DNA of 64,000 nt from Streptomyces ferrugineus (GCF_015160855.1 NZ_CP063373.1:3534001-3598000); one strand, 5' to 3'. Shown: positions 41,423-50,966, numbered from the stretch's first letter. The notes: generated by a model not told the origin, from the sequence alone. Program-made: numbers and translations.

Positions 41423-42391
41423 ATGGCAAGACACTGGCGAGCCGGCGCGGCCGGCCTGGCCGTCCTCGGCCTCACCCTCACCGCCTGCGGCGGGGCGAAG
41501 GTCGGTGACAGCTCCTCGGATTCCGGCGGGTCGGGCAGCTCCGGCAAGTGCGGCACCTTCAACATCGCGGTCAACCCGTGGGTGGGATACGAGGCCAACG
41601 CGGCGGTCATCGCGTATGTCGCGGAGAACGACCTCGGCTGCAAGGTCACCAAGAAGGACCTCAAGGAAGAGATCGCCTGGCAGGGCTTCGGGACGGGCGA
41701 GGTCGACGCCGTCGTGGAGAACTGGGGTCACGACGACCTGAAGAAGAAGTACATCACCGACCAGAAGACCGCCGTGGACGCGGGTCCGACCGGCAACGAA
41801 GGCCTCATCGGCTGGTACGTGCCGCCGTGGCTGGCCAAGGCGCACCCCGACATCCTCGACTGGAACAACCTCAACAAGTACGCGGCCGAGTTCAAGACGT
41901 CCGAGTCCGGCGGCAAGGGCCAGCTCCTCGACGGTGACCCGTCGTTCGTCACCAACGACGAGGCCCTGGTGAAGAACCTGAAGCTGGACTACAAGGTCGT
42001 GTACGCGGGCAGTGAGACCGCCCTCATCCAGGCCTTCCGCAAGGCGGAGAAGGACAAGGAATGGGTGATCGGCTACTTCTACGAGCCGCAGTGGTTCATG
42101 TCCGAGGTGCCGCTGAAGAAGGTCAAGCTGCCCGAGTACAAGGAGGGCTGTGACGCCGACGCGGAGAAGGTGAACTGCGACTACCCCGTGTACAAGCTGG
42201 ACAAGATAGTCAGCGCGAAGTTCGCCAAGTCGGGCAGCCCGGCCTATGACCTGGTGAAGAACTTCACCTGGAGCAACGACGACCAGAACGTCGTGGCCAA
42301 GTACATCGCGGTGGACAAGATGACCCCCGAGGCGGCGGCCAAGAAGTGGGTGGAGGCCAACCGCGACAAGGTGGAGGCCTGGATCAAGTAG
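41423..42391 (+). CDS. proX: Glycine betaine-binding lipoprotein
   Basis: A 322-aa substrate-binding protein. ATG 41423 follows AAGGAG. The lipoprotein signal is LGLTLTAC, so Cys is lipidated and the mature protein is anchored outside the membrane. The domain is of the OpuAC/ProX type: NPWVGYEANAAVIAYVAEND and ENWGHDD near the N-terminus, with Trp-rich positions (WVIGYFYEPQWFMSEV) that in ProX form the aromatic cage for quaternary ammonium groups. Ends the transporter operon. Confidence 0.9.
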   Translation: MARHWRAGAAGLAVLGLTLTACGGAKVGDSSSDSGGSGSSGKCGTFNIAVNPWVGYEANAAVIAYVAENDLGCKVTKKDLKEEIAWQGFGTGEVDAVVENWGHDDLKKKYITDQKTAVDAGPTGNEGLIGWYVPPWLAKAHPDILDWNNLNKYAAEFKTSESGGKGQLLDGDPSFVTNDEALVKNLKLDYKVVYAGSETALIQAFRKAEKDKEWVIGYFYEPQWFMSEVPLKKVKLPEYKEGCDADAEKVNCDYPVYKLDKIVSAKFAKSGSPAYDLVKNFTWSNDDQNVVAKYIAVDKMTPEAAAKKWVEANRDKVEAWIK

Positions 42392-42420
42392 GGACGCTCG
42401 GCCGCACCCCCTGCGAAATG

Positions 42421-42450
42421 CCCGGCAGACTGCTCCGGCAGTCTGCCGGG
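42421..42450 (+). terminator. Terminator of the ABC transporter operon
   Basis: CCCGGCAGACTG pairs perfectly with CAGTCTGCCGGG around a 6-base loop, 30 bp after the proX stop. It is followed by CCCCTTGTGTG. Confidence 0.85.
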
Positions 42451-42545
42451 CCCCTTGTGTGTCGGGCTGCTTTCCGATGTCATGGCCGCGGCCGGGGCAG
42501 TCCATGAGGCGCAGGACGCGGATCAGTACTTCGACCGCCGACGAG

Positions 42546-42568
42546 CTGATATATTTGCGGTATGTCAG
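42546..42568. promoter_or_regulatory. GntR autoregulatory site
   Basis: CTGATATA and TATGTCAG form an imperfect dyad around TTTGCGG, just ahead of (or over) the GntR start. Related CTGATATA sequences lie in the DMG dehydrogenase/folD promoter. Confidence 0.6.
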
Positions 42569-42621
42569 AGTCGACGGTGCTGATGCAGCCAGTCCCGCGC
42601 GAAGGAAGAGGCGGCCGAAAG

Positions 42622-43293
42622 ATGACCAGCCCCGAGGTCTCCCCCGTGACCGACGCGGCGCCGATGTCATTGGCCGACCAGGCCTACGAGCGCCTCCGGG
42701 ATCGATTGGTCATGCTCGACATCCGGCCCGGCGAGCCGATCAACGACAACCAGCTCGCCGCGGAGATCGGCGTTGGCCGCACACCCGTTCGCGAGGCGCT
42801 CAAGCGGCTGGAGACCGACCATCTCGTGGTGTCCTACCCCCGCCGGGGCACATTCGCCACCGCCATCGACGTGACCGAGCTCGGCGCGATCTCCGACATC
42901 CGCGAGCAGCTCATGCCGTTCGCGGCTCGACGAGCCGCCGTGCACGCCGGTGGCGCCATGCGCGACGCGCTGCGAGCCAAGGCCGACGAGGTCAGGAGCC
43001 TTGAGAGCCCTCGCGGTGACCGCACCGCGATGATGCGGACGGACATGGCGCTGCACCGCCTCATCTACAAGGCGGCCGACAACCCGCACCTCGAGGACGT
43101 GCTGATCCGCTACGACAACCTCGCCACCCGCATCTGGTGCCTGGTCATCGATCGGCTTCCTGACCTCGCGCACCACATCGTCGAGCACGCGGACCTGCTC
43201 GACGCCGTCGCTGACGGCGACACCGACCGCGCCGAGCGCCTCACCCGCGAGCACATCGCCGGCTTCGCCCGCGAGATCCGCGGCGTGCTCTGA
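42622..43293 (+). CDS. GntR-family regulator (FCD domain)
   Basis: A 223-aa regulator if started at ATG 42622, which follows GGAAGAGG; ATG 42562 would add 20 residues and lies inside the candidate operator. Winged helix: NQLAAEIGVGRTPVREALKR (about residues 40-59). The rest is an FCD effector domain with metal-site residues typical of the FadR class (DMALHRLIYKAADNPHLEDV; DLAHHIVEHADLLDAV). It lies next to the ETF/dimethylglycine genes and shares motifs with that divergent promoter, so it probably controls them in response to a methylglycine or folate-linked metabolite. Confidence 0.8.
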   Translation: MTSPEVSPVTDAAPMSLADQAYERLRDRLVMLDIRPGEPINDNQLAAEIGVGRTPVREALKRLETDHLVVSYPRRGTFATAIDVTELGAISDIREQLMPFAARRAAVHAGGAMRDALRAKADEVRSLESPRGDRTAMMRTDMALHRLIYKAADNPHLEDVLIRYDNLATRIWCLVIDRLPDLAHHIVEHADLLDAVADGDTDRAERLTREHIAGFAREIRGVL

Positions 43294-43384
43294 CCGTCCG
43301 CACGCTCGCGTCACCCGGCAGAGCAATGCCCCCATGCCAGGAATCCGGCATGGGGGCACGCGTGCTTTCGGCGGTCCGGAGCGG

Positions 43385-44100
43385 TCAGAGGTCGAAGAGG
43401 CCCTTCGGCTTCTCCGGGGCTTCCTGCTGCTCTGGTGCGGTCTCGGCCTCCGGCTCGGGCCGGGCCACCGGCTCCTCCTCGACATCGAAGAGGGAGCCTG
43501 ACGGAGTGCGCTTCGCGGCGGCTTCGGCTGCCGGCTCCGGTGCCTCGTCGGCCGGTATGTCGAAGAGGGAGGTGCCCTTGGTGATGGGTGCGGGGGGTGT
43601 CTCGGCGGCGGGTGCGTCGAAGAGTGAGCTGCTGGGGGGCGTGGTTTCGGTGGGTGTTTCGTCGAAGAGTGAGGTGGTCCCTGTGGTTGTTGGTGCGGGG
43701 GGTGTCTCGGGGGCGGGTGGGTCGAAGAGTGAGCTGCTGGGGGGTGTGGTTTCGGTGGGTGTTTCGTCGAAGAGTGAGGTGGTCCCTGTGGTTGTTGGTG
43801 CGGGGGGTGTCTCGGGGGCGGGTGGGTCGAAGAGTGAGCTGCTGGGGGGTGTGGTTTCGGTGGGTGTTTCGTCGAAGAGTGAGGTGGTCCCTGTGGTTGT
43901 TGGTGCGGGGGGAGTTTCGGGGGCGGGTGCGTCGAACAGAGAGCCGCCGGTGGTCGGCTTCGCGGGCGCCTCCGCGGGTGGCTCGTCGAACAGTGAGGCG
44001 CTGGTGGCGGCCGGGGCGGTCGGTTCGGCGGCGGGTTGATCGAACAGTGAGCCGTCGGGGACCGGCTTCGCGGGTGCTTCGTCGAACAGCGACGTCCCGA
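43385..44100 (-). repeat. SLFD repeat region at the C-terminus of the Fe-S protein
   Basis: Twelve copies of SLFD followed by acidic/proline-rich spacers, ending GLFDL. Within it, three nearly exact 105-bp DNA units run head to tail at 43621-43725, 43726-43830 and 43831-43935. Confidence 0.9.
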
Positions 44101-46345
44101 TGGCGCCGGAGGCGCCGGAGGCGGCGGCAGGGGTGGCCGCGGCGGCTGCAGTGGCCGAGGCGTTGGGCGCACCGGCGGGTGCCTTCTCGGGCTCGGTCGC
44201 GGTCTCACCCGCCTTGACCGAGGCGAGCAGCATCTGTGCGACGTCGAGGACCTCGACCTCCTCGCGGGCCTCGGACTTGGCCTGGAGCGCCGTGACTCCG
44301 TCGGAGAGCATCACCCGGCAGAACGGGCAGCCGACCACGATCTGGTCGGCGCCGGTGCCGACGGCCTCCGTGCTGCGGTTCATGTTGATCCGCTCTCCGA
44401 GGCTCTCCTCCATCCACATCCGGGCGCCGCCGGCCCCACAGCAGAAGGACCGCTCCGAGTTGCGCTCCATCTCGACGTACGAAGCGCCCGGCAGCGCCGA
44501 CAGCAGCTCGCGCGGCGGGCTGTAGACCTGGTTGTGCCGGCCGAGGTAGCACGGGTCGTGATAAGTGATCGACCGCGTGCTCGTGCCGGGCTCGGGGGCG
44601 ACCGGCTTCAGCCGGCCCTCGCGCACCAGCCGGTTGAGCAACTGCGTGTGGTGGACGACCTCGAGCTCGATACCGAATTCCTTGTATTCGTTCTTCAGCG
44701 TGTTGAAGCAGTGGGCGCAGGTCGCGACCACCTTCTTGACCTTGAACTCCTTGAAGGTCTCGACGTTCTCCTGGGCCAGGGCCTGGTAGACGAACTCGTT
44801 GCCGGCGCGGCGGGCCGAGTCACCGGTGCAGGTCTCGTTGTTGCCGAGTACGCCGAAGGAAACGCCGGCCATGTGGAGCAGCTCGGCGACCGCGCGGGTC
44901 GTCTTCTTGGCCCGGTCCTCGTAGGCGCCGGCGCAGCCGACCCAGAACAGCCAGTCGACCGACTCCAGCGACTCCAGGTCCTTGCCGACCTCCCTGACCT
45001 CGAACGGCAGGCCCTTGGCCCAGTCCATGCGCGCGCTCGCCGCCATGTTCCAGGGGTTGCCCCTGGTCTCGAGGCCCTTGAAGACCTGGTTGAGCTCGGC
45101 GGGGAAGTTCGACTCGATCAGTACCTGGTAGCGGCGCATGTCGACGATGTGGTCGACATGCTCGATGTCGACCGGGCACTGCTCGACGCAGGCGCCGCAC
45201 GTCGTGCACGACCAGAGCACGTCCGCGTCGACGACGAAGTCGGCGCCCTCGGGGTTGTAGGACTCCCCGCCCGCGTCGCCCTTGCCGATCAGCGCCCGGT
45301 CGGTGTGCCCGGCCAGGCCGGCGGCCTTGAGGTAGGTGTGCTCGCGCAGGCCCTTCATCAGCAGCTTCGGCGAGAGCGGCTTCTGGGTGTTCCAGGCCGG
45401 GCACTGCGACTGGCAGCGACCGCACTCGGTGCAGGTGGTGAAGTCGAGGAGGCCCTTCCAGGAGAAGTTCTCGATCGAGCCGACGCCGAGCGCGGCGTCC
45501 TCGTCGAGGTCGTCGAGGTCCTCCAGGGTGATCGCCTTGCCGTCGACGGCGAGCGGCTTGAGCGCGCCCAGCGCCGTACGGCCCGAGGACTCACGCTTGA
45601 ACCAGATGTTGAACCAGGCGGTGAACCGGTGCCAGGCGATGCCCATGGTCAGGTTGCGGCCGATGACGATCAGCCAGACCATCGCCAGCGCGATCTTGAA
45701 GAACGCGATGAAGTAGACGAGGTTCTCGTTGGCGCCCTGGCCGGCCGGGTAGAGCGCCTCACCGAGCCAGGACGAGAGCGGGAAGTGCGCGCGGGTCGCG
45801 TGCTCGTCGTCGGCGAGGCGGTACTCCGCGCCCCGGATGAACAGGATCGCGGCGCCCTCCAGCAAGGCCAGGTACTCGACGAAGTAGGCCTGCCAGAACG
45901 TCGAACCGAAGAACCGGCTCTTCCGGCCCTCGCTGCGCGGGTGGTGCTTCTGCCGATAGACGATCAGCCAGATGATGCCGACCGTGCTCAGCGCGCCGAT
46001 GAACTCGCTGAACCACTCGAAGGGATACCAGTGGCCCACGATCGGCCACGCCCACTCGGGGTCGAAGAGCTGCACGTAGGCGCCCACCACAGCGGTGCTC
46101 AGGAAGAGGAACGCCGCGAACACGAACCAGTGCATGATGCCGACCCAGGTCCACTGGAGCATCCGGGTGTGCAGCACGGTCTCCTTGAGCATGGTGACCG
46201 TACGAGCGACCGGATCGCCGGTGCGGCTCGGGCTCGCGGGCTGGCCCATCCGGATCACCCGGAGCATGCTCCGGACAGCGGGGACCAGGACGAACAGGGC
46301 GGCCAGCGTGAGCGCCAGCGACGCCACCAGGGCGAAGATCTGCAT
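43385..46345 (-). CDS. Membrane Fe-S electron carrier, EtfD/DgcB-like, with SLFD repeat tail
   Basis: A 986-aa protein. Five or six N-terminal TM helices (residues about 1-250) are followed by two 4Fe-4S motifs, CTECGRCQSQCP and CTTCGACVEQCPVD, and two cysteine-rich CCG-type domains (WVGCAGAYEDRAKK; HDPCYLGRHNQVYS; SFCCGAGG). The order matches EtfD/DgcB proteins, which accept electrons from ETF and pass them to the quinone pool. It lies behind the etfBA genes on the same strand. The last 240 residues are an unusual repeat tail of SLFD units in Pro/Thr/Glu-rich spacers; this is absent from the standard family. Confidence 0.85.
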   Translation of the reverse strand: MQIFALVASLALTLAALFVLVPAVRSMLRVIRMGQPASPSRTGDPVARTVTMLKETVLHTRMLQWTWVGIMHWFVFAAFLFLSTAVVGAYVQLFDPEWAWPIVGHWYPFEWFSEFIGALSTVGIIWLIVYRQKHHPRSEGRKSRFFGSTFWQAYFVEYLALLEGAAILFIRGAEYRLADDEHATRAHFPLSSWLGEALYPAGQGANENLVYFIAFFKIALAMVWLIVIGRNLTMGIAWHRFTAWFNIWFKRESSGRTALGALKPLAVDGKAITLEDLDDLDEDAALGVGSIENFSWKGLLDFTTCTECGRCQSQCPAWNTQKPLSPKLLMKGLREHTYLKAAGLAGHTDRALIGKGDAGGESYNPEGADFVVDADVLWSCTTCGACVEQCPVDIEHVDHIVDMRRYQVLIESNFPAELNQVFKGLETRGNPWNMAASARMDWAKGLPFEVREVGKDLESLESVDWLFWVGCAGAYEDRAKKTTRAVAELLHMAGVSFGVLGNNETCTGDSARRAGNEFVYQALAQENVETFKEFKVKKVVATCAHCFNTLKNEYKEFGIELEVVHHTQLLNRLVREGRLKPVAPEPGTSTRSITYHDPCYLGRHNQVYSPPRELLSALPGASYVEMERNSERSFCCGAGGARMWMEESLGERINMNRSTEAVGTGADQIVVGCPFCRVMLSDGVTALQAKSEAREEVEVLDVAQMLLASVKAGETATEPEKAPAGAPNASATAAAAATPAAASGASGAIGTSLFDEAPAKPVPDGSLFDQPAAEPTAPAATSASLFDEPPAEAPAKPTTGGSLFDAPAPETPPAPTTTGTTSLFDETPTETTPPSSSLFDPPAPETPPAPTTTGTTSLFDETPTETTPPSSSLFDPPAPETPPAPTTTGTTSLFDETPTETTPPSSSLFDAPAAETPPAPITKGTSLFDIPADEAPEPAAEAAAKRTPSGSLFDVEEEPVARPEPEAETAPEQQEAPEKPKGLFDL

Positions 46346-46416
46346 CAGGGGTTCCTCGGGGATGGTCTTCTGGCCGAGTTACTTCGTTAGCGGATTGGGT
46401 GAAGTCCGGTGGGGCT

Positions 46417-46497
46417 GCCCCGCGCCCCGTAAGGGGCGCGGGGCTGTATCGATATGCGGCTCCGCCGCGCGGGCGCGACCAGCCACGACGTACCCGC
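46417..46497 (-). terminator. GC-rich dispersed element between etfA and the Fe-S gene
   Basis: GCCCCGCGCCCC with an exact complement around GTAA (46417-46444), followed by GCGGCTCCGCCGC and a GACCAGCCACGACG end that inverts the 6640 element. It probably weakens transcription from etfA into the Fe-S gene. Confidence 0.65.
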
Positions 46498-46527
46498 AGC
46501 TGACATACCGGCCTTCCAGCGGAGCGC

Positions 46528-47514
46528 TCAGCTCACCCCACGTGACTTGAGCTCCTCGATGACCGCGGGAAGCACCTCGTGCATGTCGCCCACCACGGCG
46601 TAGTTCGCCTTGGTCATCATCGGAGCCTCGGGATCGGTGTTGATCGCGAGGATCGTCTTCGACGACGCGCAGCCGGCCCAGTGCTGGATGGCGCCGGAGA
46701 TTCCGCACGGGATGTACAGGTCCGGGCTGATCCGGGAGCCGGTCTGGCCGACCTGCTCGTGGTGGGGCCGCCAGCCCAGCGAGGTGACCACCCGGGACAC
46801 ACCGACCGCGCCGCCGAGCAGTTCGGCGAGTTCGGTGACCGCGCCGAAGCCGTCCGCACCACCGGCCCCGCGCCCGGCGCCCACGACGACCTTGGCGGAC
46901 TTCAGCGAGTCGGAGTGGTCGACCTCCTTGGTGCCGGTCGACACGACCCGCGCCACGAGGTCGGACTCGGCGACCTCGGGGGTCACCTCCACCCAGGCGG
47001 CGGGCGACGCGCCCTCGACCGGCGACACGGACCACGAGTGGCCGGCGACGGAGAAGATCGCGGGCCGTTGGTCGAGCTTCATCTCCTCCAGGGCCGCCCC
47101 GCCGACCACCTGCCGGGTCACCACGAACGGCGCCAGGCCGTGGAACGCGGTCGCATTGGCGGCCATGGGCACGTCGAGCCGGGCGGCCAGATGCGCCAGC
47201 ACCTCGTTGCCCCGGGGCGAACCCGCGGCGGTGACCACGACGGAGCCGGTCGACTCACGGATCGCCTGCAGTGCCGCCGCCCAGGCGGCCCCGGAGTACG
47301 ACGTGAACGCCTCGCCCACCGCGTGCCGGACCTCGGCGGCACCGTGGGTGCCCAGCTCCGCCGCCAGCGCGTCGCGGTTCTCGACCGCTCCGACCACCAC
47401 CGCGCGGATGGCGATACCGCCGCCCTCGGCCGCCAGCGACCGGGCGAAGGCGAGCGTCTCCAGCGAGATCTCGCTCGCGGCGCCGTTCTCGGTCTCGATC
47501 AGCACCAGAATCAT
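46528..47514 (-). CDS. etfA: Electron transfer flavoprotein alpha subunit
   Basis: A 328-aa ETF alpha. The N-terminus is MILVLIETENGAA. The FAD-binding C-terminal domain has GQTGSRISPDLYIPCGISGA and AINTDPEAPMMTKANY, as in the family. It overlaps etfB by 4 bases (ATGA). With EtfB it accepts electrons from the dimethylglycine dehydrogenase and passes them to the membrane Fe-S protein. Confidence 0.92.
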   Translation of the reverse strand: MILVLIETENGAASEISLETLAFARSLAAEGGGIAIRAVVVGAVENRDALAAELGTHGAAEVRHAVGEAFTSYSGAAWAAALQAIRESTGSVVVTAAGSPRGNEVLAHLAARLDVPMAANATAFHGLAPFVVTRQVVGGAALEEMKLDQRPAIFSVAGHSWSVSPVEGASPAAWVEVTPEVAESDLVARVVSTGTKEVDHSDSLKSAKVVVGAGRGAGGADGFGAVTELAELLGGAVGVSRVVTSLGWRPHHEQVGQTGSRISPDLYIPCGISGAIQHWAGCASSKTILAINTDPEAPMMTKANYAVVGDMHEVLPAVIEELKSRGVS

Positions 47515-48281
47515 CGGGTCACCCCCAGCTTCGCGAACAGGTCGGCGACCGCGCCGGCCGCCTCCGGGCCCTCGCCCAGCACCTCGACCGTCGACGGCGC
47601 GGGCGGGGGCAGCAGCAGCCGCACCCGGCTGGCTCCGGCGGGCTCGGCCGACAGCGCCCGGGTCTCGATCTGGACCTTCTTGGCCGCCATCCGGCCCTTC
47701 AGCGTCGGATAGCGCGGCTCCACCCCGCCCTCGAGCAGGGTGGCGACCGCGGGCAGCGGCAGCGAGTAGGTCTCCTCGCCCTCGGGGCCGTCGCCCCGCG
47801 CGGTCAGGTGGCCGTCGGCCACCTCGACCGTCGACACGCCGTTGACCACCGGCCGGCCGAGCGCGTGGGCCAGCCGGATGCCGACCTGGAAGTCGCCGCT
47901 GTCGGCGGCGTCGTTGCCGAGCAGGATCAGGTCGTACGTCGTGCCCGCGGCCTCCTTCTCACGCACGACGTGGGCGATCTCCCGGGCCACGTCGGCCGGT
48001 CCCAGCCGGGCCGGCTCCGCCTCCACGAGCACGGCGGCGTGGCAGCCGAGCGCCAGCGTGTCCCGCAGTTGCTCGGTGGCCTCGGAGGGGCCGACGGTCA
48101 GCAGCGTGACCGTACCGCCGGTCGCCTCGGCGGTCTGGACCGCCAGCTCGACCGCACAGCTCTCGTGGTTGCTCACGGTGAAGCCGACGTACCTCCCGTC
48201 GACGCCCTGCTGGTCGTCGGTGAGCAGGACCTCACCGGAGGAGTCGGGGACCCGCTTGATGCAGACCAATACGTTCGTCAT
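47511..48281 (-). CDS. etfB: Electron transfer flavoprotein beta subunit
   Basis: A 256-aa ETF beta. It has the MTNVLVCIKRVPDSSGEV start, SNHESCAVELAVQ, the AMP-binding segment and GRMAAKKVQIE near the C-terminus (the usual R-x-x-A-K-K-K region). It precedes and overlaps etfA, and follows the dimethylglycine dehydrogenase gene by 49 bp. Confidence 0.92.
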   Translation of the reverse strand: MTNVLVCIKRVPDSSGEVLLTDDQQGVDGRYVGFTVSNHESCAVELAVQTAEATGGTVTLLTVGPSEATEQLRDTLALGCHAAVLVEAEPARLGPADVAREIAHVVREKEAAGTTYDLILLGNDAADSGDFQVGIRLAHALGRPVVNGVSTVEVADGHLTARGDGPEGEETYSLPLPAVATLLEGGVEPRYPTLKGRMAAKKVQIETRALSAEPAGASRVRLLLPPPAPSTVEVLGEGPEAAGAVADLFAKLGVTR

Positions 48282-48330
48282 CGTTCACCTCTCGTGGTCT
48301 CGACAGGGCCGACCACTGTCAGCGCCGCCA

Positions 48331-50835
48331 TCAGCGGATCCGCTCGTTGTCCGGGTCGAAGGGGGGCGTGGCGTCGTTGGTGAGCACGGTCACGGGGTAG
48401 AGCTCCTCCATGTAGGAGACCGCGAGCTCGTTGCCGACGCGTGCTTCCTCGGGCGGCAGGTACGCCATCAGCAGGTGCTTGCCCAGCGAGGGGGCCGAGC
48501 CCGCGGCGGTGACGTAGGGGTGGTGCCCGTGCCCGTCGACGAGCGCCTCGCCGGAGCGGGTGAGGATCGGCTCGCCGCCGAGCATGTACCGCTTCACTCC
48601 GGACGCCGACGTGTGGTCGTCGACGGCCAGCGTGCACAGCACCGCTGCGGGCTCACCGGCGCGCTGCTCGAGGTAGGCCTCCTTGCCGATGAAGTCGGCG
48701 CCCTTCACCTTCGGCCGCTGCATGCCCGCCTCGACGATGGTGCGCTCGGCGTCCAGCTCGTGGCCGAAGGCCCGGTAGCCCTTCTCGATCCGCGCGGTGG
48801 TCACGTAGACGCCGATGCCGACCGGGCGGGCGCCGTACTGCGCGCCCGTCGCGAGCAGCTTGTCCCACACCGCGGCGGCCTGGTCGAAGGAGACGTACAG
48901 CTCCCAGCCGAGCTCGCCGACGTAGGAGATCCGGGAGGCAAGGACGGGGATGCCGTCGAGGTCGATCTCGCGGCAGTTGAGGAACTTGAAGCCCTCGTGG
49001 GACACGTCCGCGTCGGTGAGCTGCGACAGGATGTCGCGGGCCCGCGGGCCCCACAGCCCGATCGTGGAGATGCTGTCGGTGAGGTCCTCGATGGAAGCGT
49101 CGTCGCCGAGCTGGTCGGCGAACCACTTCTTGTCCGCCATGCCGTGCGCGCCACCGGTGACGACCCGGAAGTGGTTCTCACCCAGGCGCATGACGGTGAG
49201 GTCGGAGACGAACCCGCCCTTGCGGTCGAGCACCGGGGTGTAGATCACCTTGCCGACCGGCACGTCGCACTGCGCGACGCAGGTGCGCTGTACGGCGTCC
49301 AGCGCGCCGGGACCGGTGATGTCGAACATCGCGAAGGCGGTCAGGTCGATGACGCCGGCGGCCTCGCGCATGCGCAGGTGCTCGGCGTTGATGATCGGGC
49401 TCCACCAGCGCGCGTCCCACTCGTGCTCGCGCGGCATCACGCGGTCGCCGTACACCTCGAGGAGGTCGGCGTTGGACTCGTACCACTGCGGCCGCTCCCA
49501 GCCGACCGCCTCGAAGAAGGCGGCACCGAGCTTCTTCTCCGACTCGTGCATGGGGGAGAGCCGCTGCCCGCGGTCGGACTCGTACTGCTCGGCGGGGTGG
49601 ATGATCCCGTAGGTCTTGATGAACGACTCGGTGGTGCGCAGCCGGGTGTGCTCGCGGCGCTTCTGATGGGGGTAGAAACGGGCGATGTCGCTGTGCGAGA
49701 TGTCGATCTCGCTGTGGCCCTGGACCATCCACTCCGCGACCGCGCGGCCGACGCCCGGGCCCTCCTTGATCCACACCGCGGCCGCCGTCCACAGCCCCTT
49801 GACGTCGCTCTCACCGAGGATCGGGTTGCCGTCGCAGGTCAGCGACAGCAGGCCGTTGATCGCGTACCGCATCTCCGCGCCCTCGGCACCCAGCAGCTCG
49901 GGCATCAGCTCGTAGGCCTGCTCCAGCTGCGGGTCGAAGTCCTCGGAGGTGAACGGCATCTCGGTGGGGCTGAGCTTGGACTGCTCGATGCTCGGGATGT
50001 CCTCCGGCTCGTGCAGGATCGCCCGGTGGGCGTAGGACCCCACCTCCATGTCCGCGCCGTGCTGGCGCTCGTAGCAGAAGGTGTCCATGTCGCGGACGAT
50101 CGGGAAGTTGATCTCGCCGGGCAGCCCGGACAGCTGCGGGCAGGGGCCGACGGAGATCATCTGGTGGACGGCGGGGGTCAGCGGGATGCTGACGCCGGCC
50201 ATGTCGCCGATCTTCGGGCTCCACACGCCACAGGCGATCACGACGTACTCGGCCTCGATGTCGCCCTTGTTCGTGCGCACCCGGCGGATCCGCCCGTCCT
50301 CGACGTCCAGGCCGACCACCTCGACGTTGGGCACGCTGGTCAGCGCGCCGCTCGCGATGGCGCCGTCGCGCATGATCGTGCCGGCGCGCAGGGAGTCGAC
50401 GACACCGACGCTCGGCGTCCAGAAGGCGCCGATGAACTGGTCTTCCTCGATGAACGGCACCTTCTCCTTGACGAAGGCGGGAGAGACCAGCTCCGACTCG
50501 ATGCCCCAGGCCTTGGCGCTGGACATCCGGCGGCGCAGCTCCTCCATGCGCTCCTCCGTACGCGCGATCTCGAAGCCGCCGGACTCGGTGAAGACGCCCA
50601 GCTCCTTGTACTGCCGCACCGAGTCCAGCGTCAGGTCGGTGATCTCGCGGGAGTGGTCCACGGGGAAGATGAAGTTGGAGGCGTGACCGGTCGAGCCACC
50701 GGGGTTGGGCAGCGGGCCCTTGTCGATCTGCACGATGTCGCGCCAGCCCAGCCGGGCCAGGTGATGGACCAGGCTGTTGCCGACGATGCCGGACCCGATC
50801 ACGACGCATTTCGCCTGCGGCGGAACCTCTGCCAT
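48331..50835 (-). CDS. Dimethylglycine dehydrogenase/oxidase with folate domain
   Basis: An 834-aa two-domain flavoprotein. ATG 50835 follows AAGGAGG. The N-terminal DAO domain has VIGSGIVGNSLVHHLA and GPLPNPGGSTGHAS; TPAVHQM (about residue 175) carries the His that in Arthrobacter dimethylglycine oxidase binds FAD covalently. The C-terminal half is a GcvT/aminomethyltransferase folate domain (ISYVGELGWELYVSFDQ; IEKGYRAFGHELDAE). It removes a methyl group from dimethylglycine, giving sarcosine and 5,10-methylene-THF. The etfBA genes just downstream suggest ETF as acceptor, rather than oxygen. A sarcosine-specific enzyme is possible. Confidence 0.88.
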   Translation of the reverse strand: MAEVPPQAKCVVIGSGIVGNSLVHHLARLGWRDIVQIDKGPLPNPGGSTGHASNFIFPVDHSREITDLTLDSVRQYKELGVFTESGGFEIARTEERMEELRRRMSSAKAWGIESELVSPAFVKEKVPFIEEDQFIGAFWTPSVGVVDSLRAGTIMRDGAIASGALTSVPNVEVVGLDVEDGRIRRVRTNKGDIEAEYVVIACGVWSPKIGDMAGVSIPLTPAVHQMISVGPCPQLSGLPGEINFPIVRDMDTFCYERQHGADMEVGSYAHRAILHEPEDIPSIEQSKLSPTEMPFTSEDFDPQLEQAYELMPELLGAEGAEMRYAINGLLSLTCDGNPILGESDVKGLWTAAAVWIKEGPGVGRAVAEWMVQGHSEIDISHSDIARFYPHQKRREHTRLRTTESFIKTYGIIHPAEQYESDRGQRLSPMHESEKKLGAAFFEAVGWERPQWYESNADLLEVYGDRVMPREHEWDARWWSPIINAEHLRMREAAGVIDLTAFAMFDITGPGALDAVQRTCVAQCDVPVGKVIYTPVLDRKGGFVSDLTVMRLGENHFRVVTGGAHGMADKKWFADQLGDDASIEDLTDSISTIGLWGPRARDILSQLTDADVSHEGFKFLNCREIDLDGIPVLASRISYVGELGWELYVSFDQAAAVWDKLLATGAQYGARPVGIGVYVTTARIEKGYRAFGHELDAERTIVEAGMQRPKVKGADFIGKEAYLEQRAGEPAAVLCTLAVDDHTSASGVKRYMLGGEPILTRSGEALVDGHGHHPYVTAAGSAPSLGKHLLMAYLPPEEARVGNELAVSYMEELYPVTVLTNDATPPFDPDNERIR

Positions 50836-50858
50836 GGCGGCCTCCTTGAGGGTGACAC

Positions 50859-50878
50859 GCAACTGATATACTAGTTGC
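50859..50878. promoter_or_regulatory. GntR-type site before the DMG dehydrogenase gene
   Basis: GCAACTGATATACTAGTTGC has CTGATATA and a near-palindromic outline (GCAACT...AGTTGC). It lies upstream of the dehydrogenase start and near a GTTGCG half site. Confidence 0.55.
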
Positions 50879-50966
50879 GAGCACGTTATATGGCAGTGGG
50901 GTAGCGGTCAAGGGGGCGCACTTCACTCAAGCCGCTCTCCTGCGGCGGCCAAGGGTGTCGCCGGTC

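Noticed and set aside
43621-43935. Direct repeats that could suggest a CRISPR array
   Set aside because: Units are 105 bp without unique spacers, are in frame and encode SLFD-containing protein repeats.
46528-48281. FixAB-type nitrogen-fixation flavoprotein
   Set aside because: No other fix gene; the adjoining dimethylglycine dehydrogenase and EtfD-like protein point to catabolic ETF.
48331-50835. Glycine cleavage T-protein
   Set aside because: The GcvT-like part is only the C-terminal half; the N-terminal FAD oxidase domain defines it as a dimethylglycine/sarcosine dehydrogenase type.
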